Shown: positions 15,555-24,747 of the stretch, one piece after another
How the letters are laid out: the number at the start of each line of letters is the position of its first letter
Numbering within the stretch: the first letter of the stretch is position 1
From: Microvirga sp. KLBC 81
GTDB taxonomy: Bacteria > Pseudomonadota > Alphaproteobacteria > Rhizobiales > Beijerinckiaceae
DNA: 41,829 bases
Assembly (NCBI RefSeq): GCF_003075415.1
Contig: NZ_QDAH01000050.1
Span: forward strand, 1-41,829
Direction: 5' to 3'
Notes under the pieces: model-generated
Database searches by the model: none
What the model saw: the letters and a program-made list of their open reading frames with translations, nothing else
Told to the model about the DNA's origin: nothing
Made by a program: the position numbers and the translations under genes

Positions 15555-16178
15555 TCACGCAGCCGCGGCCAGACCACCGCCTTGCTCGATGAACTTCGCG
15601 ATGGCATCGACCCCGACGCCTTCACGGATATTGCTGAACACATAAGGACGCTGGCCGCGCATGCGCTTCGTGTCCTCCTCCATGATCGAGAGATCTGCAC
15701 CGACGAAGGGTGCCAGATCGATCTTGTTGACGACGAGCAGGTCGGAACGGGTGATGCCGGGACCGCCTTTGCGCGGGATCTTCTCCCCACCCGCAACATC
15801 GATCACATAGATCGTAAGATCGGCGAGCTCCGGCGAGAAGGTCGCGGCGAGGTTATCGCCACCGGACTCCACCAGCACGATATCGAGAGCCGGAAAACGC
15901 TTTCGCATCGTGGCAATGGCCGCCAGGTTGATGGATGCATCCTCGCGAATGGCCGTATGCGGGCAGCCGCCCGTTTCGACACCCATGATGCGTTCGACCG
16001 GTAGAGCGCCTGCGACCGTCAGAAGTCGCGCATCTTCCTTGGTATAGATGTCGTTAGTGATAGCGCAGATATCGTAGCGCTCGCGGAAAGTCTTGCAGAG
16101 CGCTTCCATCAAAGCCGTCTTGCCGGAGCCGACCGGCCCACCGATGCCGACGCGAAGGGGTCCCGTGTGAGAAATCAT
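15555..16178 (-). CDS. ureG: urease accessory GTPase UreG
   Basis: A 207-residue SIMIBI-class GTPase that couples GTP hydrolysis to nickel insertion into urease. P-loop GGPVGSGKT is at 13-21. The metal-binding CPH motif (Cys72-Pro73-His74 in ETGGCPHTAIRED) is intact. The ESGGDNLAATFSPEL segment and the NKID guanine-specificity motif in VVNKIDLAP follow. The length is standard. The ATG overlaps the ureF stop by four bases, consistent with a tightly coupled UreF-UreG complex. UreJ follows 16 bases later. Confidence 0.97.
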   Translation of the reverse strand: MISHTGPLRVGIGGPVGSGKTALMEALCKTFRERYDICAITNDIYTKEDARLLTVAGALPVERIMGVETGGCPHTAIREDASINLAAIATMRKRFPALDIVLVESGGDNLAATFSPELADLTIYVIDVAGGEKIPRKGGPGITRSDLLVVNKIDLAPFVGADLSIMEEDTKRMRGQRPYVFSNIREGVGVDAIAKFIEQGGGLAAAA

Positions 16179-16888
16179 GAGCGGAAGAGCCTCGTATATT
16201 GATTTTCGTGATGGAAGGAGCCGAGATCAGCACGGAAGGTTGCACTGCCGATATCATCGAGCGACAGATCAAGGGCCTGGCACGCCACATCCAGGACAGT
16301 GGCGGACAACGATGCACAGACACGAATACCCGCCGTCTGGCCAATCGGCGCAAGGCGTATCGCGGCGGAAACGAGGGTCTGAACCAGTCCGAAGAGATAA
16401 GCTGCAGCGGCAGTCGATAAAGGGATTTCATGAGCTGCCGCTGCCATGCCGACAGCGATGGGAAAAGCAACATCTCCTTCAAGCGGCATCAATAAAGGAG
16501 AAGGCCAAGCTGATAGCGTTGCATCCAGAAAGCTTCTCCCCTGCTGGCTCGTCTCAAGATGGAGCTCGGTGGAGGGCGAGAGAGCAAGCGCGAGTTCATT
16601 GACCTCATCGAGAGCAGCGGCATCGCCTGCCCTAACAGCACGATACGCATGAGCGAGCAGAATGGCATCATTGCAGCCGAACCCAAATGTCAGCAGATCC
16701 GTGAGCCAGGCAACGAGCGTCTCATCGTTCGTGACGTCCCCTGCTTCCACTGCCCATTCCAGAGTATGGGAATAGGCATAACAGCCAACGGGATAGGACG
16801 GCGACAGCCAGGCAAAGAGCGGCAGGATCGCCATTGCCTCATGATCCGTCATCTGAAGCGGAATGCGATTATCCATGAGCATGTTCAT
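16175..16888 (-). CDS. ureF: urease accessory protein UreF
   Basis: About 237 residues. UreF is the helical accessory protein that, with UreD (UreH) and UreG, forms the complex activating apo-urease. The typical N-terminal segment SPSYPVGCYAYSHTLEWAV is present, as are the central FLDATLSAWP and the late RLAPIGQTAGIRV. The start is uncertain. ATG 16888 has GGAGAG 11 bases upstream. ATG 16876 overlaps the ureE stop as ATGGATAA. ATG 16852 would still keep the whole family core. The 3' end overlaps ureG by ATGA. Confidence 0.92.
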   Translation of the reverse strand: MNMLMDNRIPLQMTDHEAMAILPLFAWLSPSYPVGCYAYSHTLEWAVEAGDVTNDETLVAWLTDLLTFGFGCNDAILLAHAYRAVRAGDAAALDEVNELALALSPSTELHLETSQQGRSFLDATLSAWPSPLLMPLEGDVAFPIAVGMAAAAHEIPLSTAAAAYLFGLVQTLVSAAIRLAPIGQTAGIRVCASLSATVLDVACQALDLSLDDIGSATFRADLGSFHHENQYTRLFRS

Positions 16889-17354
16889 GGTGATGATGGC
16901 TCTCCGAATGATCGCCGTGGTGGTGATGATAAGCGCCACGAACGGGGCGGAAGGGACGCTCGACGATATCGATCTGAGCTCCAAGACCGCGCAACATGTC
17001 GATCAGCACATGATCATAGCCGATATAGATCGCGGCCCGAGTGATCTCCGCGGGCACATGCCGGTTTCCGATGTGCCATGCCAGTGTCAGGAGTTCGACA
17101 GGATCTTCAGCCCTGATCTCGACAAGGCGTTCGGGTGCCGCCCTCACCTCCACGAGCCAGCCTGTGTCCAGGCAGATGGCATCGCCGTCCTCCAGCACGT
17201 CTGCCTTGGCAAGATCGAGTAGAAACGTGGTGCCGCCATCGGCATTCAGCACAATGCGCCGTCGATGGCGATCCCCGTGGTCGAGGGTGATCACGTCGAC
17301 GATGCGGTCGACGTCAACGTTCTCGCGGCGAATGATGGATGTGGCGTGGATCAT
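16869..17354 (-). CDS. ureE: urease accessory nickel metallochaperone UreE
   Basis: A 161-residue nickel chaperone that delivers Ni(II) to the urease activation complex. The C-terminal domain has WHIGNRHVP (93-101) with the conserved interface His99, and GYDHVL with His115. The tail is strongly His-rich: positions 143-146 and 153-156 are each four histidines, plus His149, His158 and His160, giving a large nickel store as in Klebsiella UreE. ATG 17354 lies one base after the ureC stop and overlaps nothing upstream. A longer open frame reaching into ureC is rejected. The 3' end overlaps the probable ureF start. Confidence 0.95.
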   Translation of the reverse strand: MIHATSIIRRENVDVDRIVDVITLDHGDRHRRRIVLNADGGTTFLLDLAKADVLEDGDAICLDTGWLVEVRAAPERLVEIRAEDPVELLTLAWHIGNRHVPAEITRAAIYIGYDHVLIDMLRGLGAQIDIVERPFRPVRGAYHHHHGDHSESHHHHEHAHG

Positions 17355-17355
17355 G

Positions 17356-19083
17356 TCAGAACAGGAAGTAGCGTTGAGCCATGGGGAGAACCTTTGCGGG
17401 CTCGCAGACCAGCAATTCGCCGTCGGCACGGACGTCGTAGGTTTCGGGATCGACCTCGATCACGGGCGTGGCGTCGTTGAGCACCATGTCTTTCTTGCCG
17501 ATGCCGCCGCGAACATTCTCGACCGCCACAAGCGGCTTCTGGACGCCCAGCTTTGAAGCCAGCCCGTTCTCGACGGCCGCCTTTGACACGAAGGTCAGCG
17601 AGGTCGTGGCGAGCGCCCGGCCATAAGCCCCGAACATGGGCCGGTAATGGACCGGCTGCGGGGTCGGGATCGAAGCATTGGGATCTCCCATGAGCGCAGC
17701 CGCAATTGCCCCTCCTTTCAGCACGAGATCGGGCTTCACGCCGAAAAAGGCGGGTGTCCAGACCACGAGATCGGCGAGCTTTCCGACTTCCACCGAGCCG
17801 ATGTGATTGGAGACGCCATGCGCAATCGCCGGATTGATCGTATATTTGGCGATATAGCGGCGCGCGCGAAGATTATCGTTGTCGCCTGTTTCACTTGGCA
17901 GCTTTCCTCTTTGCATCTTCATCTTGTGAGCCGTTTGCCAGGTGCGGATGATGACCTCACCGACACGGCCCATGGCCTGGCTGTCGGAGGACATCATGGA
18001 AAGCGCCCCGATATCGTGAAGAATATCCTCCGCCGCGATGGTCTCTTTCCGGATACGACTCTCGGCAAAGGCCAAATCCTCTGGAATCGAGGGCGAGAGG
18101 TGGTGGCAAACCATGAGCATGTCGAGATGCTCGTCGATGGTGTTCACCGTGTAGGGCCGCGTCGGGTTGGTGGATGACGGCAACACGTTGGGCAATCCCG
18201 CCACCTTGATGATGTCCGGAGCGTGTCCACCGCCTGCACCTTCCGTGTGGAAGGCATGGATCGTACGCCCCTTGAAGGCAGCAATCGTATCTTCGACGAA
18301 GCCCGATTCATTCAGGGTATCCGTGTGGATCATCACCTGCACGTCGTAGGCATCGGCTACCGAGAGGCAGCAATCGATGGCGGCAGGCGTGGTACCCCAA
18401 TCCTCGTGCAGCTTGAGAGCGCAGGCGCCGGCCCGGATCATTTCCTCCAAAGCGCCAGGCTGCGAGGCGTTGCCCTTACCGGTGAAAGCCAAGTTCATCG
18501 GGAAAGCATCTGCCGCCTCGATCATGCGCGCGATATGCCATGGACCGGGCGTACAAGTGGTGGCGAATGTGCCTGTCGCCGGCCCCGTGCCGCCGCCGAG
18601 CATCGTGGTGACGCCCGACATGAGCGCCTCTTCGATCTGCTGCGGGCAGATGAAGTGGATATGGGAATCGAAGCCGCCCGCCGTGATGATCTTGCCCTCG
18701 CCAGCAATGATCTCCGTGCCTGGCCCGATAATGATACCGACATTCGGTTGCACATCTGGATTGCCAGCCTTGCCGATAGCCGCAATACGTCCATCCTTGA
18801 TACCGATATCGGCCTTCACCACGCCCCAGTGATCAAGGATCACTGCATTGGTGATGACCGTATCGACTGCTCCCGCAGCCCGTGTCGTCTGCGACTGCCC
18901 CATCCCGTCACGGATGACTTTGCCGCCGCCGAACTTCACCTCCTCACCATAAATGCTGAAATCCTTTTCCACCTCAATCATGAGGGAGGTATCAGCAAGA
19001 CGGATCCGATCCCCCTTGGTTGGGCCGAACATATCCGCATAAGCCGCGCGTGGGAGAGAGGAAGGCTTTCTCGTACTCGACAT
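17356..19083 (-). CDS. ureC: urease catalytic subunit alpha UreC
   Basis: A 575-residue catalytic subunit that hydrolyses urea to ammonia and carbamate at a dinuclear nickel centre. All key residues are present, numbered with a +7 offset from the Klebsiella enzyme. His141 and His143 (FDSHIHFICP), the carbamylated Lys224 (CALKLHEDWG), His253 (MIHTDTLNE), His279 (HAFHTEGAGGGHAPD) and Asp367 (SSDSQAMGR) serve the nickel site. His327 in VCHHLSP is the catalytic acid on the flap. The length and the C-terminal MAQRYFLF ending are typical. The start overlaps the ureAB stop by one base (TGATG). The enzyme should be active once loaded with nickel by UreDEFG. Confidence 0.98.
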   Translation of the reverse strand: MSSTRKPSSLPRAAYADMFGPTKGDRIRLADTSLMIEVEKDFSIYGEEVKFGGGKVIRDGMGQSQTTRAAGAVDTVITNAVILDHWGVVKADIGIKDGRIAAIGKAGNPDVQPNVGIIIGPGTEIIAGEGKIITAGGFDSHIHFICPQQIEEALMSGVTTMLGGGTGPATGTFATTCTPGPWHIARMIEAADAFPMNLAFTGKGNASQPGALEEMIRAGACALKLHEDWGTTPAAIDCCLSVADAYDVQVMIHTDTLNESGFVEDTIAAFKGRTIHAFHTEGAGGGHAPDIIKVAGLPNVLPSSTNPTRPYTVNTIDEHLDMLMVCHHLSPSIPEDLAFAESRIRKETIAAEDILHDIGALSMMSSDSQAMGRVGEVIIRTWQTAHKMKMQRGKLPSETGDNDNLRARRYIAKYTINPAIAHGVSNHIGSVEVGKLADLVVWTPAFFGVKPDLVLKGGAIAAALMGDPNASIPTPQPVHYRPMFGAYGRALATTSLTFVSKAAVENGLASKLGVQKPLVAVENVRGGIGKKDMVLNDATPVIEVDPETYDVRADGELLVCEPAKVLPMAQRYFLF

Positions 19084-19703
19084 CAGAGCGCTCCCATCAC
19101 GCTTTGGCGGAAGCCATAGACCTCGCGTTTGCCGGAAAGCGGCACCAGCACCACCTCACGTGTTGCTCCAGGCTCGAAGCGCACCGCCGTGCCCGGCGCG
19201 ATATCGAGACGCATGCCGCGTGTTTTCTCGCGGTCAAAAGACAGAGCCGGATTCGTTTCATAGAAATGATAGTGACTGCCGACCTGGATGGGCCGATCAC
19301 CCGTATTGGCGACGGTCAGTGCAATACGTTCGGCACCTTCATTGAACATGATCTCACCAGCTTGGGCCTTCACCTCGCCCGGCACATCCAACGAGGCGGC
19401 CCCGCGGATGGGATGATGAACGGTGACGAGCTTCGTTCCATCCGGGAATGTGGCTTCGACCTGCACGTCATGGATCATCTCAGAGACGCCTTCCATGACC
19501 TGATCGGCGGTGATGACATGGGCGCCTGCTTCCATCAGCTCCGCAACGGATTTTCCATCACGGGCCCCCTCCACCACCGTATCCGTAATAAGCGCGACGG
19601 CTTCTGGATGGTTGAGTTTGACGCCGCGCTCGAGGCGCCGGCGCGCGACCATGGCGGCCATTGCGATGAGGAGCTTGTCTTTTTCACGCGGTGTGAGTTG
19701 CAT
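19083..19703 (-). CDS. ureAB: fused urease gamma-beta subunit UreAB
   Basis: One 206-residue protein that joins two urease structural subunits. Residues 1-100 are the gamma subunit (MQLTPREKDKLLI at the start, HDVQVEATFPDGTKLVTVHHP at its end). Residues about 101-206 are the beta subunit (PGEVKAQAGEIMFNEG, VANTGDRPIQVGSHYHFYE, FRQSVMG). The linker is only a few residues. In most proteobacteria these are separate ureA and ureB genes. A fusion of the same order is known from Helicobacter UreA and from some rhizobia. The fused chain should still pack with UreC in the (alpha-beta-gamma)3 trimer. It lies nine bases after ureD and overlaps ureC by one base. Confidence 0.95.
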   Translation of the reverse strand: MQLTPREKDKLLIAMAAMVARRRLERGVKLNHPEAVALITDTVVEGARDGKSVAELMEAGAHVITADQVMEGVSEMIHDVQVEATFPDGTKLVTVHHPIRGAASLDVPGEVKAQAGEIMFNEGAERIALTVANTGDRPIQVGSHYHFYETNPALSFDREKTRGMRLDIAPGTAVRFEPGATREVVLVPLSGKREVYGFRQSVMGAL

Positions 19704-19712
19704 GAGGGTATC

Positions 19713-20567
19713 CTAGCTGAGCCAGACACGCGGCAGAGGTTCACCGCGAAATGCGAAGAGAAATGGGATGGCGGCAGCGCGCAGCGCTGCGATGCTCATG
19801 GCGCAGAACCGCACGGCCAGCAGCCCGTTCCAGGCGCTGGCTGCCGCCTCACAGCCATTCCCGGAAACAAGATGTTCGCGAGCGAAGTCGAGACGCGCCT
19901 CGGCCCCGGGCGACACATGAAGCAAGGTTGCGAAAGCACGAGCCCCATTGCCGACACTCGGCCTTTTCAGCAGATCCGCGATAGGTCCATCCAACCGTAA
20001 CGTATCGGCGTAAACCAGACGCGGTCCGCGGCGGATACGCCAGCGATCTTCGAATAGACCATTGGCGATATGCTCGGCACGCGCTTCACGCCCGAACACA
20101 ACCGCCTCGAACAAGGTCAGGCGCGCATCCTCCTCGATTGTTGCATCGAGCCGGCGGGCTAGGCGTGCTTCATCGAACAGAAGGGTCTCCTGCGGGAGCC
20201 AATCGAGACGCGCTCGAGAATGCACATTCAGCGATACGGCTAGCTCCGAGACAGGTCCGTCAGAGCGGTAAACCTTCTCCGCTGCCGGTGACGCTATCGT
20301 GACAGCCGCTCCGGTCCGCGCCTCAATATCAACAGTGAAACGGTCGCCACAAGCGATGCCGCCTGCGGTGTTCACGAGAACGGCGTCGAGACCGGCTCCC
20401 TCACCCCTCGGTATCCTGAGGCGCATGGAACCGCTTTCCTCAATACGCATCGGGCGCGTGGATCCATTCAGATCCGCCACACTGAATGCGACACGTCCGA
20501 TGGCGCGCTGACGCTGAGGAGCGGTCGACTGCGAAGCGTCGTCAAATGGCCAAACGTTGACGTACAT
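19713..20567 (-). CDS. ureD: urease accessory protein UreD (UreH)
   Basis: A 284-residue accessory protein that binds apo-urease and, with UreF and UreG, delivers nickel. Family features are GRVAFSVADLNG, LVNTAGGIACGDRF, PAAEKVYRSDG (here SPAAEKVYR), DWLPQETLLFD and LTLFEAVVFGREA. ATG 20567 has a GAGGGCG ribosome binding site seven bases upstream, and the gene overlaps the end of urtE by 26 bases. A longer frame reaching into urtE is not supported. The overlap joins the urea transporter and urease genes into one translationally linked unit. Confidence 0.94.
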   Translation of the reverse strand: MYVNVWPFDDASQSTAPQRQRAIGRVAFSVADLNGSTRPMRIEESGSMRLRIPRGEGAGLDAVLVNTAGGIACGDRFTVDIEARTGAAVTIASPAAEKVYRSDGPVSELAVSLNVHSRARLDWLPQETLLFDEARLARRLDATIEEDARLTLFEAVVFGREARAEHIANGLFEDRWRIRRGPRLVYADTLRLDGPIADLLKRPSVGNGARAFATLLHVSPGAEARLDFAREHLVSGNGCEAAASAWNGLLAVRFCAMSIAALRAAAIPFLFAFRGEPLPRVWLS

Positions 20568-21243
20568 CGTCGCCCTCAAGCGCGTTGCGATCTCCCCTCT
20601 GGACGATCTCACCACGTTCCATGACCACGAAGCGGTCCGCCAAGTCGCGCGCAAAATCGAAATACTGCTCGACCAGCAGAATGGCCATGTCCTTCCGCCC
20701 ACGCAGATAGGCAATCGCCCGCCCGATGTCCTTGATGATGGACGGCTGAATTCCCTCCGTTGGCTCATCGAGCACGAGAAGCCGGGGCCGTGTCACGAGC
20801 GCTCTGCCAATGGCGAGTTGTTGCTGCTGGCCGCCAGAGAGATCCCCGCCCCTTCGATGCAACATCGACTTGAGAACAGGGAACAGCTCAAACACCTCAT
20901 CAGGGATCCGACGTTCCGAGCGCCTCAACGGCGCAAAGCCCGTTTCCAGGTTCTCTCGAACCGTTAGCAGTGGGAAAATCTCTCTCCCTTGTGGAACATA
21001 GGCAATGCCTAAGGCCGCGCGCTCAAACGGCTGCAGACGCGCGATATCCTTACCGTCGAGGCGGATCGTCCCGTCGGAGATCGGCCGATGACCTGCAATA
21101 GCCCGCAGAAGAGATGTCTTTCCTACACCGTTACGACCAAGAATGCAGGTGACCTCACCCAAAGCAGCGTTGACGGACACCCCGCGCAGGGCCTGAGCCG
21201 CGCCGTAGTATAAGGACAGATTTTCAACCGAAAGCATCGTCAT
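20542..21243 (-). CDS. urtE: urea ABC transporter ATPase UrtE
   Basis: A 233-residue ATPase of the branched-chain amino acid type (LivF-like), one of two energising subunits of the UrtABCDE urea importer. Walker A GRNGVGKTS is at 36-44. PQGREIFPLLTVRENLE holds the Q loop. The signature is DLSGGQQQQLAIGRAL, Walker B is RLLVLDEPTEGIQPSII, and the switch region has VEQYFDFA, where UrtE/LivF proteins have VEQ rather than a canonical H-loop. The assignment to urea rather than amino acids rests on the unbroken linkage to urtABCD and the ure genes. It overlaps urtD by four bases and ureD by 26. Confidence 0.95.
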   Translation of the reverse strand: MTMLSVENLSLYYGAAQALRGVSVNAALGEVTCILGRNGVGKTSLLRAIAGHRPISDGTIRLDGKDIARLQPFERAALGIAYVPQGREIFPLLTVRENLETGFAPLRRSERRIPDEVFELFPVLKSMLHRRGGDLSGGQQQQLAIGRALVTRPRLLVLDEPTEGIQPSIIKDIGRAIAYLRGRKDMAILLVEQYFDFARDLADRFVVMERGEIVQRGDRNALEGDDVRQRLAI

Positions 21244-21992
21244 CGGCCCAGATACACCTCAACCACGCGCTCATTTGAGCTGACCGCATCAAGCGAGCCT
21301 TCTGCGAGAACCGAGCCCTCGTGAAGACACGTGACCTTGACATCAAGATCGCGCACGAAGGTCATGTCGTGCTCTACCACAACGACCGCTTTTGTCTTGG
21401 CAATGTCGCGCAGGAGTTCGGCTGTATCGGCGGTCTCCTGGTCGGTCATGCCGGCCGCAGGCTCGTCGATCAGCAGGAGTTTAGGCTCCTGCGCGAGCAG
21501 CATCCCAATCTCGAGCCACTGCTTCTGGCCATGAGACAACTCACCTGCCTTGCGATGGCGGTGGGCGGTCAGGCGAATGCGTTCGAGAAGTGCATCAATT
21601 CTCTCCCGCTCCTGCGCTGTGCGTCGTGAGAACAGGGTCGAGAAAGGCCCGCGCTTGTCTTTGAGTGCGAGAAGAAGATTGTCCTCGACAGAATGCATCT
21701 CGAACACGGTCGGCGTCTGGAACTTACGGCCGATGCCGAGGTCAGCGATGGCTGCCTCGTCCAGCGCCGTCAGATCATGAGATCCTTCGAAGAGCGCGGT
21801 TCCTTGGTTGGGTCTGGTCTTTCCCGTGATCACATCCATCATCGTCGTCTTTCCCGCCCCATTGGGGCCGATGATGGCGCGCATCTCCGCATGGTCGATG
21901 ACGAGCGAGAGTGAATTCAACGCCCGAAAGCCGTCGAAGGAGACAGTGACGTTGTCGAGATAAAGAAGGGTCGGCGTGACGGGGGCGTTCAT
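21240..21992 (-). CDS. urtD: urea ABC transporter ATPase UrtD
   Basis: A 250-residue LivG-like ATPase subunit. Walker A GPNGAGKTT is at 42-50, followed by MMDVITGKTRP and IGRKFQTPTVFE. The signature region LSHGQKQWLEIGM is characteristic of UrtD, followed by Walker B LLLIDEPAAGMTDQE and the switch VVVEHDM. ATG 21992 follows GGAGTAG. The longer open frame upstream would overlap urtC and is not real. The gene is four bases after urtC, and its stop overlaps the urtE start. Confidence 0.96.
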   Translation of the reverse strand: MNAPVTPTLLYLDNVTVSFDGFRALNSLSLVIDHAEMRAIIGPNGAGKTTMMDVITGKTRPNQGTALFEGSHDLTALDEAAIADLGIGRKFQTPTVFEMHSVEDNLLLALKDKRGPFSTLFSRRTAQERERIDALLERIRLTAHRHRKAGELSHGQKQWLEIGMLLAQEPKLLLIDEPAAGMTDQETADTAELLRDIAKTKAVVVVEHDMTFVRDLDVKVTCLHEGSVLAEGSLDAVSSNERVVEVYLGR

Positions 21993-21996
21993 GGTG

Positions 21997-23133
21997 CTAC
22001 TCCGCCGCCTGAGAAACTGCTTCGGGGGAGGGCTTTGATCCAAGCACCCGCTTTGTTCTCTCCCACAGGTCCTGCCCCGCACCGAGAATGCCGCGAGGCA
22101 TGAACAGCGTGACGAAGACGAAGAGACCGCCCAGAGCGAACAGCCAGAATTCTGGAAGCGCCCCCGTGAACCAGGTCTTGCCGGCATTCACAGCCAGTGC
22201 ACCCAGTATAGCACCAGCTAACGTTCCACGCCCGCCAACGGCCACCCAGATGACGAGTTCGATGGAGTTCGCAGGAGCGAATTCGCTTGGGTTGATGATG
22301 CCGACCTGTGGCACGTAGAGCGCGCCAGCGATACCCGCGAGCATCGCGGAGATCGTGAAGACAGCCAGCTTGTAATGCTCAACCCTGTAGCCCAGAAATC
22401 GTGTTCGGCTCTCAGCATTGCGGACTGCCACGAGGACCTTGCCGAATTTCGAACTGACGAGCCAGCGACACAGCAGATAGCCTGCCCCAAGTGCAACGAC
22501 GGATAGAACGAACAGGACAAGGCGCGTCGAGGCAGATTGCAGAGGAAAGCCCAAGATATCTTTGAAATCTGTCAGACCGTTGTTCCCGCCGAAGCCCATG
22601 TCATTGCGGAAGAAGGCCAACATCAGCGCATAGGTCATCGCTTGCGTGATGATGGAGAGATAGACGCCTGTTACACGGGAGCGGAAGGCGAGCCAGCTGA
22701 AAATGAAGGCGAGGATGCCAGGAACCAGCAACACCATGAGCATCGCGAATGGAAGGACGTCAAAGCCGTACCAGAACCAGGGAAGCTCCTTCCAGTTCAG
22801 GAAAACCATGAAATCCGGCAGGACAGGATGAGCATAGACGCCGCGGGATCCGATCTGACGCATGAGGTACATCCCCATGGCATATCCGCCGAGCGCGAAG
22901 AAGGCGCCGTGCCCCAACGAGAGAATGCCGCAGAAGCCCCAGATCAGGTCAACAGAGAGCGCCAGAAGGGCGAAGCAGATATATTTTCCAAGCATCAGAA
23001 CAAGGTGATCGGGCAGATACAGAGCCGAATTTGGCGCAATCAACCCATTGAGCACCGGCACCAAGGTAGCCGCCGCAGCCAGGAGGGTTAAGACGATGAT
23101 GGACTGCTTATCGAGCACAGATTGTGTCTTCAT
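21997..23133 (-). CDS. urtC: urea ABC transporter permease UrtC
   Basis: A 378-residue polytopic permease of the LivM family. It forms the urea channel with UrtB in the inner membrane. Family features include VDLIWGFCGILSLGHGAFFALGGYAMGMYL (positions about 61-90), a long loop, YRVEHYKLAVFTISAMLAGIAGALY, and VAVGGRGTLAGAILGA near the end. The urea-type insert between the third and fourth helices (SRGVYAHPVLPDFMVFLNWKELP region) separates UrtC from amino-acid permeases. It overlaps urtB by four bases and is followed by urtD after four bases. Confidence 0.96.
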   Translation of the reverse strand: MKTQSVLDKQSIIVLTLLAAAATLVPVLNGLIAPNSALYLPDHLVLMLGKYICFALLALSVDLIWGFCGILSLGHGAFFALGGYAMGMYLMRQIGSRGVYAHPVLPDFMVFLNWKELPWFWYGFDVLPFAMLMVLLVPGILAFIFSWLAFRSRVTGVYLSIITQAMTYALMLAFFRNDMGFGGNNGLTDFKDILGFPLQSASTRLVLFVLSVVALGAGYLLCRWLVSSKFGKVLVAVRNAESRTRFLGYRVEHYKLAVFTISAMLAGIAGALYVPQVGIINPSEFAPANSIELVIWVAVGGRGTLAGAILGALAVNAGKTWFTGALPEFWLFALGGLFVFVTLFMPRGILGAGQDLWERTKRVLGSKPSPEAVSQAAE

Positions 23134-24719
23134 GCTTCTACCGCCCTGCCCTTCAGCGCGAACAATCCACGCGGACGTCTCTGGATGAAAAGGATGATCG
23201 CGATGAGGAGCACGATCTTGCCGAGGACAGCGCCTGCATAAGGCTCGAGCATCTTGTTCGCGACACCAAGAGTCATCGCGCCGACCAGAGTGCCCCAGAG
23301 ATTTCCGACGCCACCGAAGACGACGACCATGAAGCTGTCGATGATGTAACCTTGTCCCAGATTGGGGCTGACATTGTCGATCTGCGAGAGGGCGACACCG
23401 GCAATGCCGGCAACGCCCGAGCCTAAGCCAAAGGCAAGCGCATCGATTCGGTTGGTTCGGATCCCCATGGATCCCGCCATACGGCGGTTCTGCGTGACGG
23501 CTCGGACGTAAAGCCCAAGCGATGTATAGCGCATCACGAGGAGCAGAACCGCAAACACCGAGTAGGCGAAGACCACGATGGCTATGCGATTATAGGTCAG
23601 GCTCAACCCACCAATTTCAAGCGCGCCGCTCATCCAGCCCGGTGTACCGACCTCCCGGTTGGTTGGACCGAAAATCGTCCGCACCCCTTGCTGCAGAATG
23701 AGCGACAGACCCCAGGTTGCCAGCAGGGTTTCGAGCGGACGTCCATACAAGAAGCGGATCACTCCGCGCTCGATCAAGATGCCCACAGCCCCAACAACCA
23801 GGAAGGCGAGCGGCAACGCGATGAAAAGCGAGGCATTGAAGAGGCCCGGTGCGTAGACACGGATAAGTTCTTGCACCACGAAAGTCGTGTAGGCCCCGAT
23901 CATGACCATTTCACCATGGGCCATGTTGATCACGCCCATGGTTCCAAAGGTGATGGCAAGTCCGATGGCAGCCAGAAGCAGAACCGATCCAAGAGAAATG
24001 CCGTACCAGACATTCTGAAGTGCATTCCAATACGCCAAGCGTATCTGAATATCCCTTGCGGCATCACCTGCGGCCTTGATGAGTTCTGACGGTACATCGG
24101 ATGGGAGCGTGGTGAGGAGAGCAAGCGCATCCTGGTCACCGCGTGCCTCCAGGACCTCGATGGCTGCTTTCTTGTCCGCAACCGAAGCGTCGGACCTGCT
24201 CAGGACGACTGCCGCGCGAGCACTCTCCAGCGCATCTCGGACATGGACATCGCTCTCTTGAGCAATGGCACGCTCCAAAATCGGCAAGGCGGCGACATCA
24301 CGAGAGCGAAATACAGCACGAGCTGCATTGAGACGGGTTGCCGCATCGACGCTGAGCAACGTGAGGTTTCCCAGGGCTGCCTCAATGGCACGCCGAATGC
24401 GGTTGTTCACCCGAACCGGCTTAAGGTTTCCTGTCGAACTTGCCGCCTGTCCTGTTGTCGCATCAACGACCCCGCCGGAGATCGCTTTGATATAGACCTG
24501 TCCTCCCCCGACCAGGAGGCGACCATCCCGCAGTGCCTCGACAACAGTCAGAGCCCGAGTGTGGCCGCTGCTTGCGATTGCTGAAAGGGCAGCCTCCGCA
24601 TCCGCATAACTGTCGGCAGCAAATTTCGGCAGCGCCTCCTCATAGGGGCCAGCCATGGCACTGGCAGCCATACCGATTAGCAGAACAAAGACCTGCAGAA
24701 CAATGCGTAAGCTGGTCAT
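23130..24719 (-). CDS. urtB: urea ABC transporter permease UrtB
   Basis: A 529-residue LivH-family permease with the extra N-terminal part seen in proteobacterial UrtB. There is a signal peptide (MTSLRIVLQVFVLLIGMAASAMA), then about 200 periplasmic, Ala-rich helical residues with HEAT-like pattern. The membrane part starts near residue 230 (YGISLGSVLLLAAIGLAITFG, GVINMAHGEMVMIGAYTTF). The conserved VVFGGVGNLWGTLVGA and VNPDxG-like NVSPNLGQGYIIDSFMVVVFG segments are present. It is 63 bases downstream of urtA, behind a hairpin, and its stop overlaps urtC. Confidence 0.95.
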   Translation of the reverse strand: MTSLRIVLQVFVLLIGMAASAMAGPYEEALPKFAADSYADAEAALSAIASSGHTRALTVVEALRDGRLLVGGGQVYIKAISGGVVDATTGQAASSTGNLKPVRVNNRIRRAIEAALGNLTLLSVDAATRLNAARAVFRSRDVAALPILERAIAQESDVHVRDALESARAAVVLSRSDASVADKKAAIEVLEARGDQDALALLTTLPSDVPSELIKAAGDAARDIQIRLAYWNALQNVWYGISLGSVLLLAAIGLAITFGTMGVINMAHGEMVMIGAYTTFVVQELIRVYAPGLFNASLFIALPLAFLVVGAVGILIERGVIRFLYGRPLETLLATWGLSLILQQGVRTIFGPTNREVGTPGWMSGALEIGGLSLTYNRIAIVVFAYSVFAVLLLVMRYTSLGLYVRAVTQNRRMAGSMGIRTNRIDALAFGLGSGVAGIAGVALSQIDNVSPNLGQGYIIDSFMVVVFGGVGNLWGTLVGAMTLGVANKMLEPYAGAVLGKIVLLIAIILFIQRRPRGLFALKGRAVEA

Positions 24720-24747
24720 GAATCGAACTTTGACAATGAGAAAGGGT

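Noticed and set aside
15539..15799. N-terminal extension of ureJ into ureG
   Set aside because: The extension reads as low-complexity Ser/Arg sequence out of frame with ureG. The true start at 15538 has a signal peptide and ribosome binding site.
18223..19119. 298-codon open frame on the plus strand
   Set aside because: Opposite ureC, which has every urease active-site residue.
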